Origin: Hoylesella loescheii
GTDB taxonomy: Bacteria; Bacteroidota; Bacteroidia; Bacteroidales; Bacteroidaceae
Length of the DNA stretch: 64,000 nt
Reading direction: 5' to 3'
Assembly (NCBI GenBank): GCA_021531755.1
Contig: JADYUK010000007.1
Span: forward strand, 62,001-126,000
Below are positions 26,826 through 35,224 of this stretch, in pieces (the stretch's first letter is position 1; every line of letters begins with the position of its first letter). The notes under the pieces were generated by a model. The model saw nothing but the letters and a program-made list of their open reading frames with translations. It made no database searches and had not been told where the DNA came from. Position numbers and translations under genes: made by a program.

Positions 26826-26991
26826 TAAGTAGGTGTGCAGAATTATTTTTATAATGATTGTATTGATTGGTGATGCAGAATCAGTATGTGACATTAAGGA
26901 GTGTAGGGGTTCCTACTCGACTGCTGTCACTTGCTGATAATGCGCAGTAGGCGGTGCAAGGATTATATAGATAATTCTGCATACCTACTTA
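26826..26991. mobile_element. MITE-like element with 21-bp terminal inverted repeats
   Basis: AAGTAGGTGTGCAGAATTAT at 26827-26846 is the reverse complement, with one mismatch, of 26971-26990, and both arms extend by one T/A pair. The ~120 bp between them encodes nothing. TA dinucleotides at both outer edges would fit a Tc1/IS630-type target. No transposase is nearby. It could also be a long-range RNA stem. Confidence 0.45.
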
Positions 26992-27001
26992 TATATATAA
27001 C

Positions 27002-27040
27002 ATACACAACCCTGAGAGATAAGGGGTTGTGTATTTTTTT
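27002..27040 (+). terminator. Strong intrinsic terminator without an obvious gene
   Basis: ATACACAACCC at 27002-27012 pairs with GGGTTGTGTAT at 27024-27034, followed by a run of seven T (27034-27040). It is the best plus-strand terminator in the window, yet the nearest coding end is 260 bp upstream and has its own hairpin. The rest of 26740-27611 contains the inverted-repeat element, direct repeats of ACGCAAAGCATTG near 27380-27412, a copy of the intergenic repeat also found at 29630-29690, and no credible gene. Confidence 0.8.
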
Positions 27041-27576
27041 ATCCCCGACAGGAAGCATAACGGCAGGCTCTGCCTTGATACTCTCCAAGGGGTTGATTCC
27101 GGTTTTTGTGATTCGGAAGAGACACAGGATTCCCCCTGGTGGACTTTATTATCAACTATTACTGTCCGGTAAACATTCTAAAGACCAGGACATAGTGGTC
27201 TTTATCAATGAAGCCTCTCAGACAAATAAGCATGGCTGTCCGATAATTTAGCCTGCTATACAGTATAACGGAAGAGCGAATAATGAAGCAAAGAACTTTT
27301 GTCCACAGCCTCGCTAAGGGCAAAAGCGTAGATAATGGCAGGACAGACATTTCTATGCCAGTTCAGCACAACTCTCACGCAAAGCATTGCATCCGCCTAC
27401 GCAAAGCATTGTCTTCATTTAGGAGGCCCATCCCCATGTTTTTTCCACTGAGCCCCTTTGACCTTTGTCCTTCGCCCTTATGTCCTTTGCCCCCAATAAC
27501 TAAGAATAAAAGTTAAATTTTGGACTTCCCGTTACTTTTATGTAACTTGGGAACAACTTCATCTAAATATTTAGTT

Positions 27577-27584
27577 TATCTTTG
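27577..27584 (+). promoter_or_regulatory. -7 box of the blaI-like gene
   Basis: TATCTTTG lies 27 bp before ATG 27612. Because it overlaps the more upstream possible start at 27582, it supports the ATG at 27612. The -33 box is weak. Confidence 0.6.
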
Positions 27585-27611
27585 CGGCAAACAAATTTAA
27601 TTGCTGTAGAT

Positions 27612-27992
27612 ATGAAACAGACGAAGACTGAGCGCACGCTGACACGTGGCGAAATGGAGGTGATGAACATCCTGTGGAGCAGTGGCCGCAGCATGACAAC
27701 CAATGAGGTGGTAGATTGTTTCCCTGAGCCTCGTCCCGCATACACCACCATTGCCACATTCCTGAAAATACTGTCAGCCAAGGGATTTGTAGGCCATACA
27801 CAGCAGGATGGCAGCAAGGCATTCTGCTTCTACCCTATGGTGTCGCGTGCGGTATACACCCGTCAGGTAATGCAAGACATCAAGAACACCTTTTTTGGTG
27901 GGTCTGGCAAGTCGCTGATGAGTTTCTTCATTAAAGAGGAGAAGCTTAGTGACGAAGAGATTACGGAATTAATAGAAATGATGAAGGAATAG
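27612..27992 (+). CDS. BlaI/MecI-family winged-helix repressor
   Basis: The 126-residue cytoplasmic regulator (MKQTKTERTLTRGEMEVMNILW) has the BlaI winged helix, with the TTNEVVDCF recognition region and AYTTIATFLKILSAKGFV wing, and a C-terminal dimerisation helix. In the known system BlaI dimers repress until the BlaR1 membrane protease triggers their cleavage. The partner gene begins 3 bp downstream. No beta-lactamase is present nearby, so, as usual in Bacteroidetes, the pair may sense some other cell-envelope signal. TAG is the stop. It likely represses its own promoter at 27577-27584. Confidence 0.9.
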   Translation: MKQTKTERTLTRGEMEVMNILWSSGRSMTTNEVVDCFPEPRPAYTTIATFLKILSAKGFVGHTQQDGSKAFCFYPMVSRAVYTRQVMQDIKNTFFGGSGKSLMSFFIKEEKLSDEEITELIEMMKE

Positions 27993-27995
27993 CCC

Positions 27996-29489
27996 ATGCT
28001 TGTCTACGCTCTTAAATCGGCCTTGTGCCTGTCGTTGTTCTATGTGCCATACATGTTGCTGTTGTGCAGGGAGTCATTCTTTCGCTTCAACAGATTTCTA
28101 CTGTTGGGCATAATGTTGTTGTCTGCCTTCCTCCCGTTGTTCGACATCCATCTCATCTCTTGGGGATGCTTGTCATTGGCAGACAATCTCACATCGGTAG
28201 TTGAGGTTGGAATGCCTGTTGCCGTAGAAGAGGCTGGAGGTGCGGAACCAGTTGCGGGAGCCACACATTCCACATGGTCGCTTGGTCTGTGGCTGTTAGT
28301 GGGGTATCTTGTTGGTGCCGTGGTAGTGTTGTTGTCAAAGGTTTACGGAGCCATTGGTGTATACTATGCAGTTACCCGTGGGGTGATATGGAAGGATAAA
28401 CTTGATAAGGCTACAATCTACTGCCATGCCGGCGATGTCATTCCGTTCAGCGTGTTTGGAGCCATTGTAATTAACGAGGACGACTGGCAGACTAATTCAC
28501 GTGAGATAATAACCCATGAGATGGGGCATGTGGTAAACCGCCACTCCTGGGATGTGGTGCTACTTAATGCTGTGCAGGTGGTGCAGTGGTTTAATCCCCT
28601 TGCCTGGCACATGTCATTCAGCCTGCGTGATGTCCATGAATACGAGGCCGACGACTGCGTGTTGCGTAGTGGGGTGGCCATGCGGCAATATCAGACATTA
28701 TTAATAAGAAAAGCTGTCGGCTCCAGTTCCTACGCTTTCGCCAACAGCTTTAATCACAGTTTAATCAAAAAACGTTTAACTATGATGTTACGAGAAAAAT
28801 CTAATCCGTGGATGCTCAGCAAGTCGCTGTATGTCATCCCTGTGGCATTAGTAGCACTCAGTGCCTTTGCCACCAGTGAGAAGGAGCTGATGTCCGACAA
28901 TGGGTCAGCCGTAGTAGAATCCAGCAGCAAAGTTACAGATCTTTCGCGAGTTGAGCAAGAGAATTCTGAAAAAACTGCTTCTGCTGTCACCGTATCTCTT
29001 CCAGCCAAGCCCGATACCGTTGATGCCGCCTCCCCAGATAAGACTGCCGCCCCTCTTCCCGATGGCGATGACAAGGTGTTTGACGTAGGGGATGTAAAGC
29101 CTACGTATAAGGGAGGATTGAGGGCAATGATGGCTTTTATATCTCAAAATATTAGTTATCCCAAAAGTGCTCAAGCTAATGGGCTCAGTGGGCGTGTCAT
29201 CGTACAGTTTGTTGTTGAGAAGGATGGCAAGGTGACGGACGTGCATGTGGTAGAGTCCGTAATAGACAAGCCTGCTGTCCCTAAGACTGAAGGAAAGTCT
29301 GCTGAGTCTAATGACGGAAATGCGGCTGCCAGTGTAGTTTCCGAGGAAGATTATGCCAAGTCTGTCAAAGATATTGAGGATGAGGCTGTAAGGGTGGTCA
29401 GACTGATGAAGCCATGGGAACCAGGCAAACGGAATGGAGCACCAGTACGCGTCAGGTTCTATGTTCCCCTGACTTTCCGATTGGATTGA
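27996..29489 (+). CDS. BlaR1-like M56 metallopeptidase with TonB C-terminal domain
   Basis: The 497-residue membrane protein has N-terminal transmembrane helices (residues 5-50 and ~90-115) and an M56 zinc peptidase domain with HEMGH (about residue 174) and the third ligand region EYEADD. A further transmembrane helix (YVIPVALVALSAFA, ~288-302) is followed by a Pro/Ser/Asp-rich linker and a TonB-type C-terminal domain (PTYKGGLRAMM, YPKSAQANGLSGRVIVQFVVEKDG). The TonB domain carries an unusual ~35-residue acidic insertion before its last strands. The penicillin-binding sensor of classical BlaR1 is absent and the TonB domain takes its place. It is co-transcribed with the repressor. Signal and target genes are unknown. 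Confidence 0.88.
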   Translation: MLVYALKSALCLSLFYVPYMLLLCRESFFRFNRFLLLGIMLLSAFLPLFDIHLISWGCLSLADNLTSVVEVGMPVAVEEAGGAEPVAGATHSTWSLGLWLLVGYLVGAVVVLLSKVYGAIGVYYAVTRGVIWKDKLDKATIYCHAGDVIPFSVFGAIVINEDDWQTNSREIITHEMGHVVNRHSWDVVLLNAVQVVQWFNPLAWHMSFSLRDVHEYEADDCVLRSGVAMRQYQTLLIRKAVGSSSYAFANSFNHSLIKKRLTMMLREKSNPWMLSKSLYVIPVALVALSAFATSEKELMSDNGSAVVESSSKVTDLSRVEQENSEKTASAVTVSLPAKPDTVDAASPDKTAAPLPDGDDKVFDVGDVKPTYKGGLRAMMAFISQNISYPKSAQANGLSGRVIVQFVVEKDGKVTDVHVVESVIDKPAVPKTEGKSAESNDGNAAASVVSEEDYAKSVKDIEDEAVRVVRLMKPWEPGKRNGAPVRVRFYVPLTFRLD

Positions 29490-29556
29490 AATACAGAGGT
29501 TAATGGCTTACCCCCTATAACTAGGGTGTACAGTTTGATGTACAAAAATCAGTAGC

Positions 29557-29700
29557 AACGCCCTGAAAGGGCAAAAGCACATAGCCCAGGGTAAAGCGTA
29601 GCGACACCCTGGGTTATTTCATGTAGTTGATGGTCGCCCTGCTAAGGGCAAAAGCGTAGACACCAGCAGGACATATAACGCTTTTGCCCTTTCTTGACAT
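29557..29700. repeat. Intergenic palindromic repeats (GCCCTGAAAGGGC type)
   Basis: GCCCTGAAAGGGCAAAAGC, AGCCCAGGGTAAAGCG with its partner ACCCTGGGTT, and CTAAGGGCAAAAGCGTAGA form overlapping short palindromes. A related copy with the same AAGGGCAAAAGCGTAGA core is near 27316-27340. Such elements are common between genes in this group. They are non-coding. Confidence 0.7.
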
Positions 29701-29715
29701 GGATGACATATCGTT

Positions 29716-29771
29716 ACCCCACCTTGTGTTCAGTCGTCGGCTTCGCCTCCTCCCTCACTTCAGGTGGGGTT
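29716..29771. repeat. Dispersed repeat, copy related to 63190-63243 (inverted)
   Basis: About 55 bp starting ACCCCACCTTG and running to CAGGTGGGGTTGACTTC matches, with few changes, the reverse complement of 63190-63243. The two outer ends, CCCCACCT and AGGTGGGG, can also pair with each other. Confidence 0.8.
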
Positions 29772-29989
29772 GACTTCGTCTTCCTCTGTCACGACTCGGG
29801 ATAGCCCAAGCAAGCTTGGCCTCTCCTCTCGCTGCTCCATCGGTTGACTTCACCTTCCTCTGTCACGACTCGGGATAGCCCAAGCAAGCTTGGCCTCTCC
29901 TCTCGCTGCTCCATCGGTTGACTTCGCCTTCCTCTGTCACGACTCGGGATAGCCCAAGCAAGCTTGGCCTCTCCTCTCGCTGCTCCATC
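29768..29989. repeat. Three 74-bp tandem repeats
   Basis: Copies at 29768-29841, 29842-29915 and 29916-29989 are contiguous and differ only at one or two positions. Each contains the hairpin GGGATAGCCCAAG-CAAG-CTTGGCC. A diverged relative lies at 43545-43620 and another, inverted, at about 63160-63243. The rest of 29490-30213 holds other repeats and the promoter of the kinase gene. Confidence 0.92.
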
Positions 29990-30133
29990 GGTTCTATCGG
30001 TCTCCTATCTTCGAGACTCAGCTATTATACATGAACTTAGCCATGATACTTCTATTGACGCAATGCCTGTCCGGAAAATGATTCACAACATATCATAATG
30101 GTTTACCAGACAGTAATTATTATCAACTGATTT

Positions 30134-30165
30134 CTTGCCACTCTCATAGAAAAGATATATATTTG
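30134..30165 (+). promoter_or_regulatory. Bacteroidetes promoter of the phosphatase-kinase fusion
   Basis: CTTG at 30134-30137, a 20-bp spacer and TATATTTG at 30158-30165. Start codon 48 bp downstream at 30214. Confidence 0.75.
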
Positions 30166-30213
30166 CAGAGGAATCTGATTATTACCAACAAGCCCCACAA
30201 TCACTAACAGCCC

Positions 30214-32805
30214 ATGAACTATATTATCAACGCATACGCCATGCAGGACATAGGCCTGCGCAGGAACCAGGAAGACTGTTTCTTCCCTCCCTTCATCGAC
30301 CCCTGCCATTATGACGAGACCCAGCGTGACTGGTGCTACTATGACGGCAGCCCGCATACCGACCAGCGTCTCTTCATCGTCTGCGACGGTATGGGAGGCC
30401 ACGACCGTGGCGAGGTGGCGAGCCGTATAGTCTGCCAGACCATGAGCCAGACACTGCTGAAGGAAGCCACCATCGAGGGCGCTTTTAACGACTCGATGAT
30501 TCATCAGGCTGTTGACAAGGCTCTTGAGGCGCTCACAGAGGAGGACAACCCTAACGAAGTTAAGAAGATGGGAACGACGATGGCACTGCTGAAGTTCCAC
30601 GCACAGGGTGCCACGATAGCCCACATAGGCGACACGAGGGTTTACCAATTCAGGCCAGCGACATCGGGACGCCCGCCGCAAGTGATGTTCTGCACAAAAG
30701 ACCATACCGTCGTCAACGACATGGTTCAGCGCGGACAGATATCCTATGCACAGGCCAAGGTCTCTAACCGCAAGCATATACTTTCACGCTCGATGATGTC
30801 ACAACAGGGGTATCATCCTGTGGCTGAGATAGACCATATCACGGACATACAGCCAGGAGATATCTTCATGCTCTGTACCGATGGTGTCTTCGAGAATTTG
30901 GACCACCAGAATCTCTGCGATATCGTCACCGACCCTAACTATAGCGATGTTGAGCTGACACAGCGCCTCCTGCACGAGTGTCTGCATAACCGCGACAACC
31001 ACACGGCATACATCGTCAGGGTGAAGGATGTGCTGAATGTAGAGGGGAAGACTGCTCCTGACTCATCGCTCCCGGCTGGCACTGTGCTGAAGAGCGAGAA
31101 CTACACGTACCAGATAGAGAAAGTGCTGGGGCAGGGAGCATTCGGCATAACATACCTTGTCAACACCATCGTCTCCATGCAGGGACAGCTGGGCACGATA
31201 CGCACGGGCGTGAAGGTGGCGCTGAAAGAGTTCTTCATGCACAAGGAGATGAAGCGTGAGGGTGGCGAGCTGATAGAGATATCGCCCGACTCTAAGGTGA
31301 AGATCTACGCCGAGAAGTTCCGCAAGGAGGCACAGAAGCTTGCATCGCTGACACATCCTAACATAGTGCGTGTGCTTGAGGTGTTCGAGGCCAACAACAC
31401 CATATACTATTCTATGGAGTATCTCCCCGGCGGCTCGCTCAATGACTATGTTAACAAGCGTGACGGACTGCCTGAGCGGGAAGCCATAAAATGCATCCGT
31501 CAGATAGGCTCGGCCCTGCTTTACCTGCATACGAACAAGATGCTCCACCTCGACGTGAAGCCGGCAAACATCATGCGCTCAGACACTACGGGCGCCCTGA
31601 AGCTCATCGACTTCGGTCTTGCCAAGCGTTACGTGGACAACGGCGACCCGGAATCGAGTGCATCATTAGGCTCCGGGACGACGGGATATGCACCTTTGGA
31701 ACAGGCCGATGCCAGCAACGAGATGGAGTTCTCCCCCTCTATTGATGTCTATGCGCTCGGAGCGACATACTACAAGCTGCTGACCGCCCATGTCCCTGAC
31801 AGCGCTGTCGATGTCCTTAACAGTGGCCTCTCGACAATGCCCCTTGTGAAGAAGAACGTCAGCCAGAAGAGCATCGATGCCATAAAGGCTGCCATGGAGC
31901 CGCTCAAGGCGAAGCGTCTGCCTAATGTGCAGGAGTTTCTCGACATGCTGCCGCGTGTTGACGACGACACCATCTTCTACGAGAAGAAAGAGCGGAAACT
32001 GAAAAAGCGTTGGTTAGTTGCTGTACTGCTGACAGTCCTCATTCTCCTTCCGTCGGCCTATTTCCTGTTCTTCGTGAAGCGGAAGAACACCCCCTTGCAG
32101 GTGGCGGCATTCGAGAAGGCGCTCAATATGGAGATGGTTAGGGTAGAGGGCGGCACATTCATGATGGGCTGTGACTCAGTCACTGACCCCCTGGCCGACT
32201 CTGACGAGCGCCCACTGCGCAAGGTCGCCCTGTCAACATTCTACATAGGGCGCTATGAGGTGACGCTGAGACAGTGGGATGCTGTCATGAGACACACTAC
32301 TGATGGCAGCAGCAAGAATGCCGATTTCCCTGTCCATAACATCACATGGGACGATGTGGAACGGTTCATCGACAGGCTGAATGAGGAGACAGGCAGAGAG
32401 TATCGACTGCCGACAGAGGCAGAATGGGAATATGCTGCACGCGGGGGACGGCACGCAGAGAAATATGCATACAGCGGCGGGAAGCAGCCAGGGCCTGTGG
32501 CATGGTTTGCAGAAAACAGCAACAGGACAGTCCACCGAGTGGGTGGCTTGCAGCCTAATGCCTTGGGACTGTATGACATGAGCGGCAATGTCTGGGAACT
32601 TTGCTCTGACTATTATGGGCCATACGACACGCTCGATGTGAAAGACCCACAGGGACCGGAGCAGGGTGTGTACCACGTGATGCGTGGTGGAAGCTGTAAC
32701 AGCAGTCCACAGTCATGCCGTGTGACATTCCGCCAGGACAACTCGCTCATGTCGGGCGACGCTGTCGTAGGCTTCAGGCTCGTACTGCCGGCAGAAGACA
32801 GATGA
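30214..32805 (+). CDS. PP2C phosphatase - Ser/Thr kinase - TM - FGE/SUMF1 fusion
   Basis: One 863-residue polypeptide holds four parts. Residues 1-275 form a PP2C phosphatase with metal-binding Asp21 (RNQED), Asp58-Gly59 (VCDGMGGHD) and Asp223 (LCTDGVFE). Residues ~300-590 form a Hanks-type kinase with the Gly loop at 306-311 (GQGAFG), Lys338, catalytic Asp447 in HLDVKPAN (not HRD, so a non-RD kinase) and Asp466 in DFGLAK. A transmembrane helix lies at ~600-620. Residues 641-860 form a formylglycine-generating-enzyme-like domain (GGTFMMG, RLPTEAEWEYAARGG, GNVWEL, MRGGS). Kinase and phosphatase would be cytoplasmic and the FGE domain periplasmic. A membrane signalling protein able to add and remove phosphate is the likely role; the ligand and targets are unknown. 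It is monocistronic. Confidence 0.93.
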   Translation: MNYIINAYAMQDIGLRRNQEDCFFPPFIDPCHYDETQRDWCYYDGSPHTDQRLFIVCDGMGGHDRGEVASRIVCQTMSQTLLKEATIEGAFNDSMIHQAVDKALEALTEEDNPNEVKKMGTTMALLKFHAQGATIAHIGDTRVYQFRPATSGRPPQVMFCTKDHTVVNDMVQRGQISYAQAKVSNRKHILSRSMMSQQGYHPVAEIDHITDIQPGDIFMLCTDGVFENLDHQNLCDIVTDPNYSDVELTQRLLHECLHNRDNHTAYIVRVKDVLNVEGKTAPDSSLPAGTVLKSENYTYQIEKVLGQGAFGITYLVNTIVSMQGQLGTIRTGVKVALKEFFMHKEMKREGGELIEISPDSKVKIYAEKFRKEAQKLASLTHPNIVRVLEVFEANNTIYYSMEYLPGGSLNDYVNKRDGLPEREAIKCIRQIGSALLYLHTNKMLHLDVKPANIMRSDTTGALKLIDFGLAKRYVDNGDPESSASLGSGTTGYAPLEQADASNEMEFSPSIDVYALGATYYKLLTAHVPDSAVDVLNSGLSTMPLVKKNVSQKSIDAIKAAMEPLKAKRLPNVQEFLDMLPRVDDDTIFYEKKERKLKKRWLVAVLLTVLILLPSAYFLFFVKRKNTPLQVAAFEKALNMEMVRVEGGTFMMGCDSVTDPLADSDERPLRKVALSTFYIGRYEVTLRQWDAVMRHTTDGSSKNADFPVHNITWDDVERFIDRLNEETGREYRLPTEAEWEYAARGGRHAEKYAYSGGKQPGPVAWFAENSNRTVHRVGGLQPNALGLYDMSGNVWELCSDYYGPYDTLDVKDPQGPEQGVYHVMRGGSCNSSPQSCRVTFRQDNSLMSGDAVVGFRLVLPAEDR

Positions 32806-32847
32806 CACCGCTTAATGGCTCCTGAGACAGCGGGAGACAGGAAGAAG

Positions 32848-32919
32848 AATGGGACATGTCTCTGGAGAACAAGCACAGAACTCACTCGTGCTTCTGTTCT
32901 TCAAGAGACATGCCCCATT
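32848..32919. terminator. Bidirectional terminator between convergent genes
   Basis: A long imperfect stem joins AATGGGACATGTCTCT (from 32848) with AGAGACATGCCCCATT (to 32919), continuing inward through AGAACA/TGTTCT and AAGCAC/GTGCTT. A T-rich stretch follows on the plus side. It separates the fusion gene from the convergent porin gene. Confidence 0.85.
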
Positions 32920-32985
32920 TTGTTTTCCCATGATAATGGCCAGTGGGATGCCAATGCTATTGGAGCAGACGCCGCCATGTGGAGG

Positions 32986-34152
32986 TCAGAACCGTATCAT
33001 CACCTCACAAACCAGCTTATCCTGCTCGCTCTCCTTTGCCCCACCGTCAGGATACCAGTATTTCTCGTAGTTCAGGCGTATATCTGTCGGGAAGTAAGGG
33101 TTGCGGATTGATATTGTCGTGCCGAGTGTCATACGGTGGCGTTCAGCGTCGGTCATCTTCAGGTGGATAGCGTCGTCGTCCATGCCATCCTTTCCTGACG
33201 AGTGGGCCTGCATATAATCATAACGTCCGAGGAACGAGACGCTCTCGACGAGAGACTCTGCCTTGCGTATCGGATGCTTATATATGAGCATGGTGTTCAG
33301 AGCGTTACAATCGCTGAAAGCATCGTCGCCGTAGCTCTTGTGCAGGAACTCGGCCTCTATGTGCCATCCGCATGACTCATAGTACGACCCGAAATCGAGC
33401 GATGTGTACGACGCCTTTCGCTCGGCTATCTGCTGGTGTTGTATGCTGGGCACTATGGCGAGGCCTTTCACCGGGTAATACTGTATGCGTGCTGAATAGC
33501 CTGGAGAGGAGAACCAGGCTGTCTTCTGGTTGTCAAGGTTTGACCCGTTGAATATTCCGGCATCTATGGACATGAGCTTCTTTCCGTCGCCCATGATATC
33601 ATATCCTGCCTGGAAACCCACATCGCGCATATCACCCACCTGCTTGGCTATGAAGCTGCGGTTGGCGAAGTACTGGGCCGAGGGGTTGCGGTGGGCATCG
33701 ATAGTGAATGGCATACGCTGCTGTCCGATGGTGAAGCGGGCGGTGCTTACGGGTGTTATCCTCACCCATGCGTCCTTCATCTTTATCGCCGACTCGTCGC
33801 AGAGGTCTACCTCAAGTTTGTATTCAGAGCGCAGCGGCAGGCGTCCTGTTGCCGCAAGGCGTGCGTTGCGCACCTCGAACCGCGAGGCGTCGAGGTCTGG
33901 CTCATACTCATATTTGCCACGGAGTATGCCATGAATCTGTGGCATATACTTCTGCTTCGTGTCTGCCAGGCGCTTCTCCTCCGCCATGCGGTCATTGTCT
34001 TTCTCAAGCTGTGTAATCTTCTTTTCGAGCATGGAGAGGCGCTCTTCTACAGTCTGTGCTTTCGCCACAGAGCAATACATTAATGACAGGAGGATGGCGA
34101 TGAGGACGATTCTTGTCCACGAATAGATGGTCTGGATTGTCATTGGTCGCAT
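32986..34152 (-). CDS. OprP/OprO-like outer-membrane porin
   Basis: The chosen start (34152, MRPMTIQTIYSWTRIVLI) gives 388 residues with a signal peptide ending AKAQ; a further ATG at 34143 is also possible, while the upstream extension lacks signal-peptide character. A short coiled coil (VEERLSMLEKKITQLEKD...) precedes a beta-barrel of the phosphate-selective porin O/P family, shown by alternating strands and the closing strand VCEVMIRF. This layout, coiled coil then 16-strand barrel, forms trimeric porins. Substrate cannot be read. It stands alone, convergent with the kinase fusion, with 18-bp tandem repeats just upstream at 34211-34255. Confidence 0.8.
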   Translation of the reverse strand: MRPMTIQTIYSWTRIVLIAILLSLMYCSVAKAQTVEERLSMLEKKITQLEKDNDRMAEEKRLADTKQKYMPQIHGILRGKYEYEPDLDASRFEVRNARLAATGRLPLRSEYKLEVDLCDESAIKMKDAWVRITPVSTARFTIGQQRMPFTIDAHRNPSAQYFANRSFIAKQVGDMRDVGFQAGYDIMGDGKKLMSIDAGIFNGSNLDNQKTAWFSSPGYSARIQYYPVKGLAIVPSIQHQQIAERKASYTSLDFGSYYESCGWHIEAEFLHKSYGDDAFSDCNALNTMLIYKHPIRKAESLVESVSFLGRYDYMQAHSSGKDGMDDDAIHLKMTDAERHRMTLGTTISIRNPYFPTDIRLNYEKYWYPDGGAKESEQDKLVCEVMIRF

Positions 34153-34210
34153 AGTGCGGTCGGGTTGTGTGGTGGTTGTATGTCTCCACGCCGTGCCAGC
34201 AGGGGGCACA

Positions 34211-34255
34211 CAGCGGGCATAGTATTGGCAGCGGGTATAGTATTGGCAGCGAGCC
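34211..34255. repeat. 18-bp tandem repeat upstream of the porin gene
   Basis: CAGCGGGCATAGTATTGG at 34211-34228 is followed by a copy with one change at 34229-34246 and the beginning of a third. The gap from here to 34828 contains no recognisable gene. Confidence 0.8.
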
Positions 34256-34828
34256 TCGTGTCTGCCCCATTGTCATAGGCGGTGGAGTCATTATATCTTT
34301 CTGGCGACAAAGTAATATAATTAAGATTACAAATGTGTTAACTTCATATTACAAAATTGTTTCAAAACTCAAGACACCATGTTTCTCATCAGTCTGACCA
34401 GCTTGTTCGTCCACCGAGGGCGCCTCACATTCCCTCTCCGATGGCTTTGATTATCTTCATGCGGCTTGCCTGCTAAGAGTTGTATTATGACCGATGGTCA
34501 ACTCATACTTGCCAAAACGCATGCATCATGAGAGGCCTTGTGTGGGTTCTCGACATGATGCTTTCTCACTTCATCCTGCAACAGCCAAGACACACGACCA
34601 GAGGCCAAGACGTATTCTGCGTCTCAGCCCCTCATCTATACTAATAATATGACAGCCATCATTAACATGGCTGCGTAACTCACGGGATCCTAAATGTTGG
34701 CTTGAAGGAAACAGGCAGGGCGAAAGCCTACCTGTCTTAAACCGCTTATAATACATCACATATCATCCGCACTCTCAATGGAGGAGCTTCATAACCTTGT
34801 GTGTCATACCAACAAAGACATAGGGTTT

Positions 34829-35221
34829 TCAGTTTATTGGTATTACCAAATTATTTTCTCTGTCAGTGCTCCATTGAACTTGCCATAACCTCCCGTCGAT
34901 TTGATCAAGAAGAATAAAGTTATACATGTTTTGTGTGGAGTACAATGTAAACCTGCCATCTTTTCTCTCAGTTTCGTCAGCACGTTCTATACTTGAAAGA
35001 GGAATTTCAAGCTGATTTCCTTTTGTACTATATTGTACCAACCACAACCTGCCGTCCGCTGTATTCAACTTTATAAATATCCACATATTATTTGTTGTGA
35101 ACAAGCGATATGTGGCGTTTGGTGACTGAGAAAATTCAGGACGTACTTGTCTAACATCGGTTTGAGCTTCTGCTATGATTGTAGCCATAGTAAAAACTAC
35201 TAGGAATATAACTCTTTTCAT
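34829..35221 (-). CDS. Small secreted protein made of two related ~45-residue repeats
   Basis: The 130-residue protein has a signal peptide (MKRVIFLVVFTMATIIAEAQ). The rest is two copies of one unit: RLFTTNNMWIFIKLNTADGR and TLYSTQNMYNFILLDQIDGR, each followed by LW.VQ(Y/W)ST and a short strand ending in (L/V)IP. The shared pattern is (R/T)L(F/Y).T.NM..FI.L...DGRLW.VQ.ST. The family could not be named with confidence. It is the third gene of an AT-rich three-gene unit: 3 bp after an 85-residue acidic protein, itself 5 bp after an HTH regulator. A periplasmic or exported effector of that unit is possible. Confidence 0.75.
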   Translation of the reverse strand: MKRVIFLVVFTMATIIAEAQTDVRQVRPEFSQSPNATYRLFTTNNMWIFIKLNTADGRLWLVQYSTKGNQLEIPLSSIERADETERKDGRFTLYSTQNMYNFILLDQIDGRLWQVQWSTDRENNLVIPIN

Positions 35222-35224
35222 GTC

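Noticed and set aside
26931..27251. Open frame of 106 codons in the repeat-rich gap
   Set aside because: It runs through the inverted-repeat arm and the intrinsic terminator, and its composition is not protein-like.
27160..27280. Possible insertion-sequence remnant (CTGTCCGGTAAAC, TGTCCGATAATTTAG)
   Set aside because: The short similarity to IS-like ends is weak, with no transposase fragment or target duplication that I can see.
29768..29989. Possible CRISPR array
   Set aside because: The 74-bp units are directly contiguous with no spacers and there are no cas genes in the window.
30103..30777. 224-codon frame antisense to the phosphatase domain
   Set aside because: It is a shadow of the well-supported PP2C coding sequence.
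34571..34759. 62-codon minus-strand frame between porin and the secreted repeat protein
   Set aside because: No recognisable motif, no promoter, and low-complexity surroundings; not supported as a gene.
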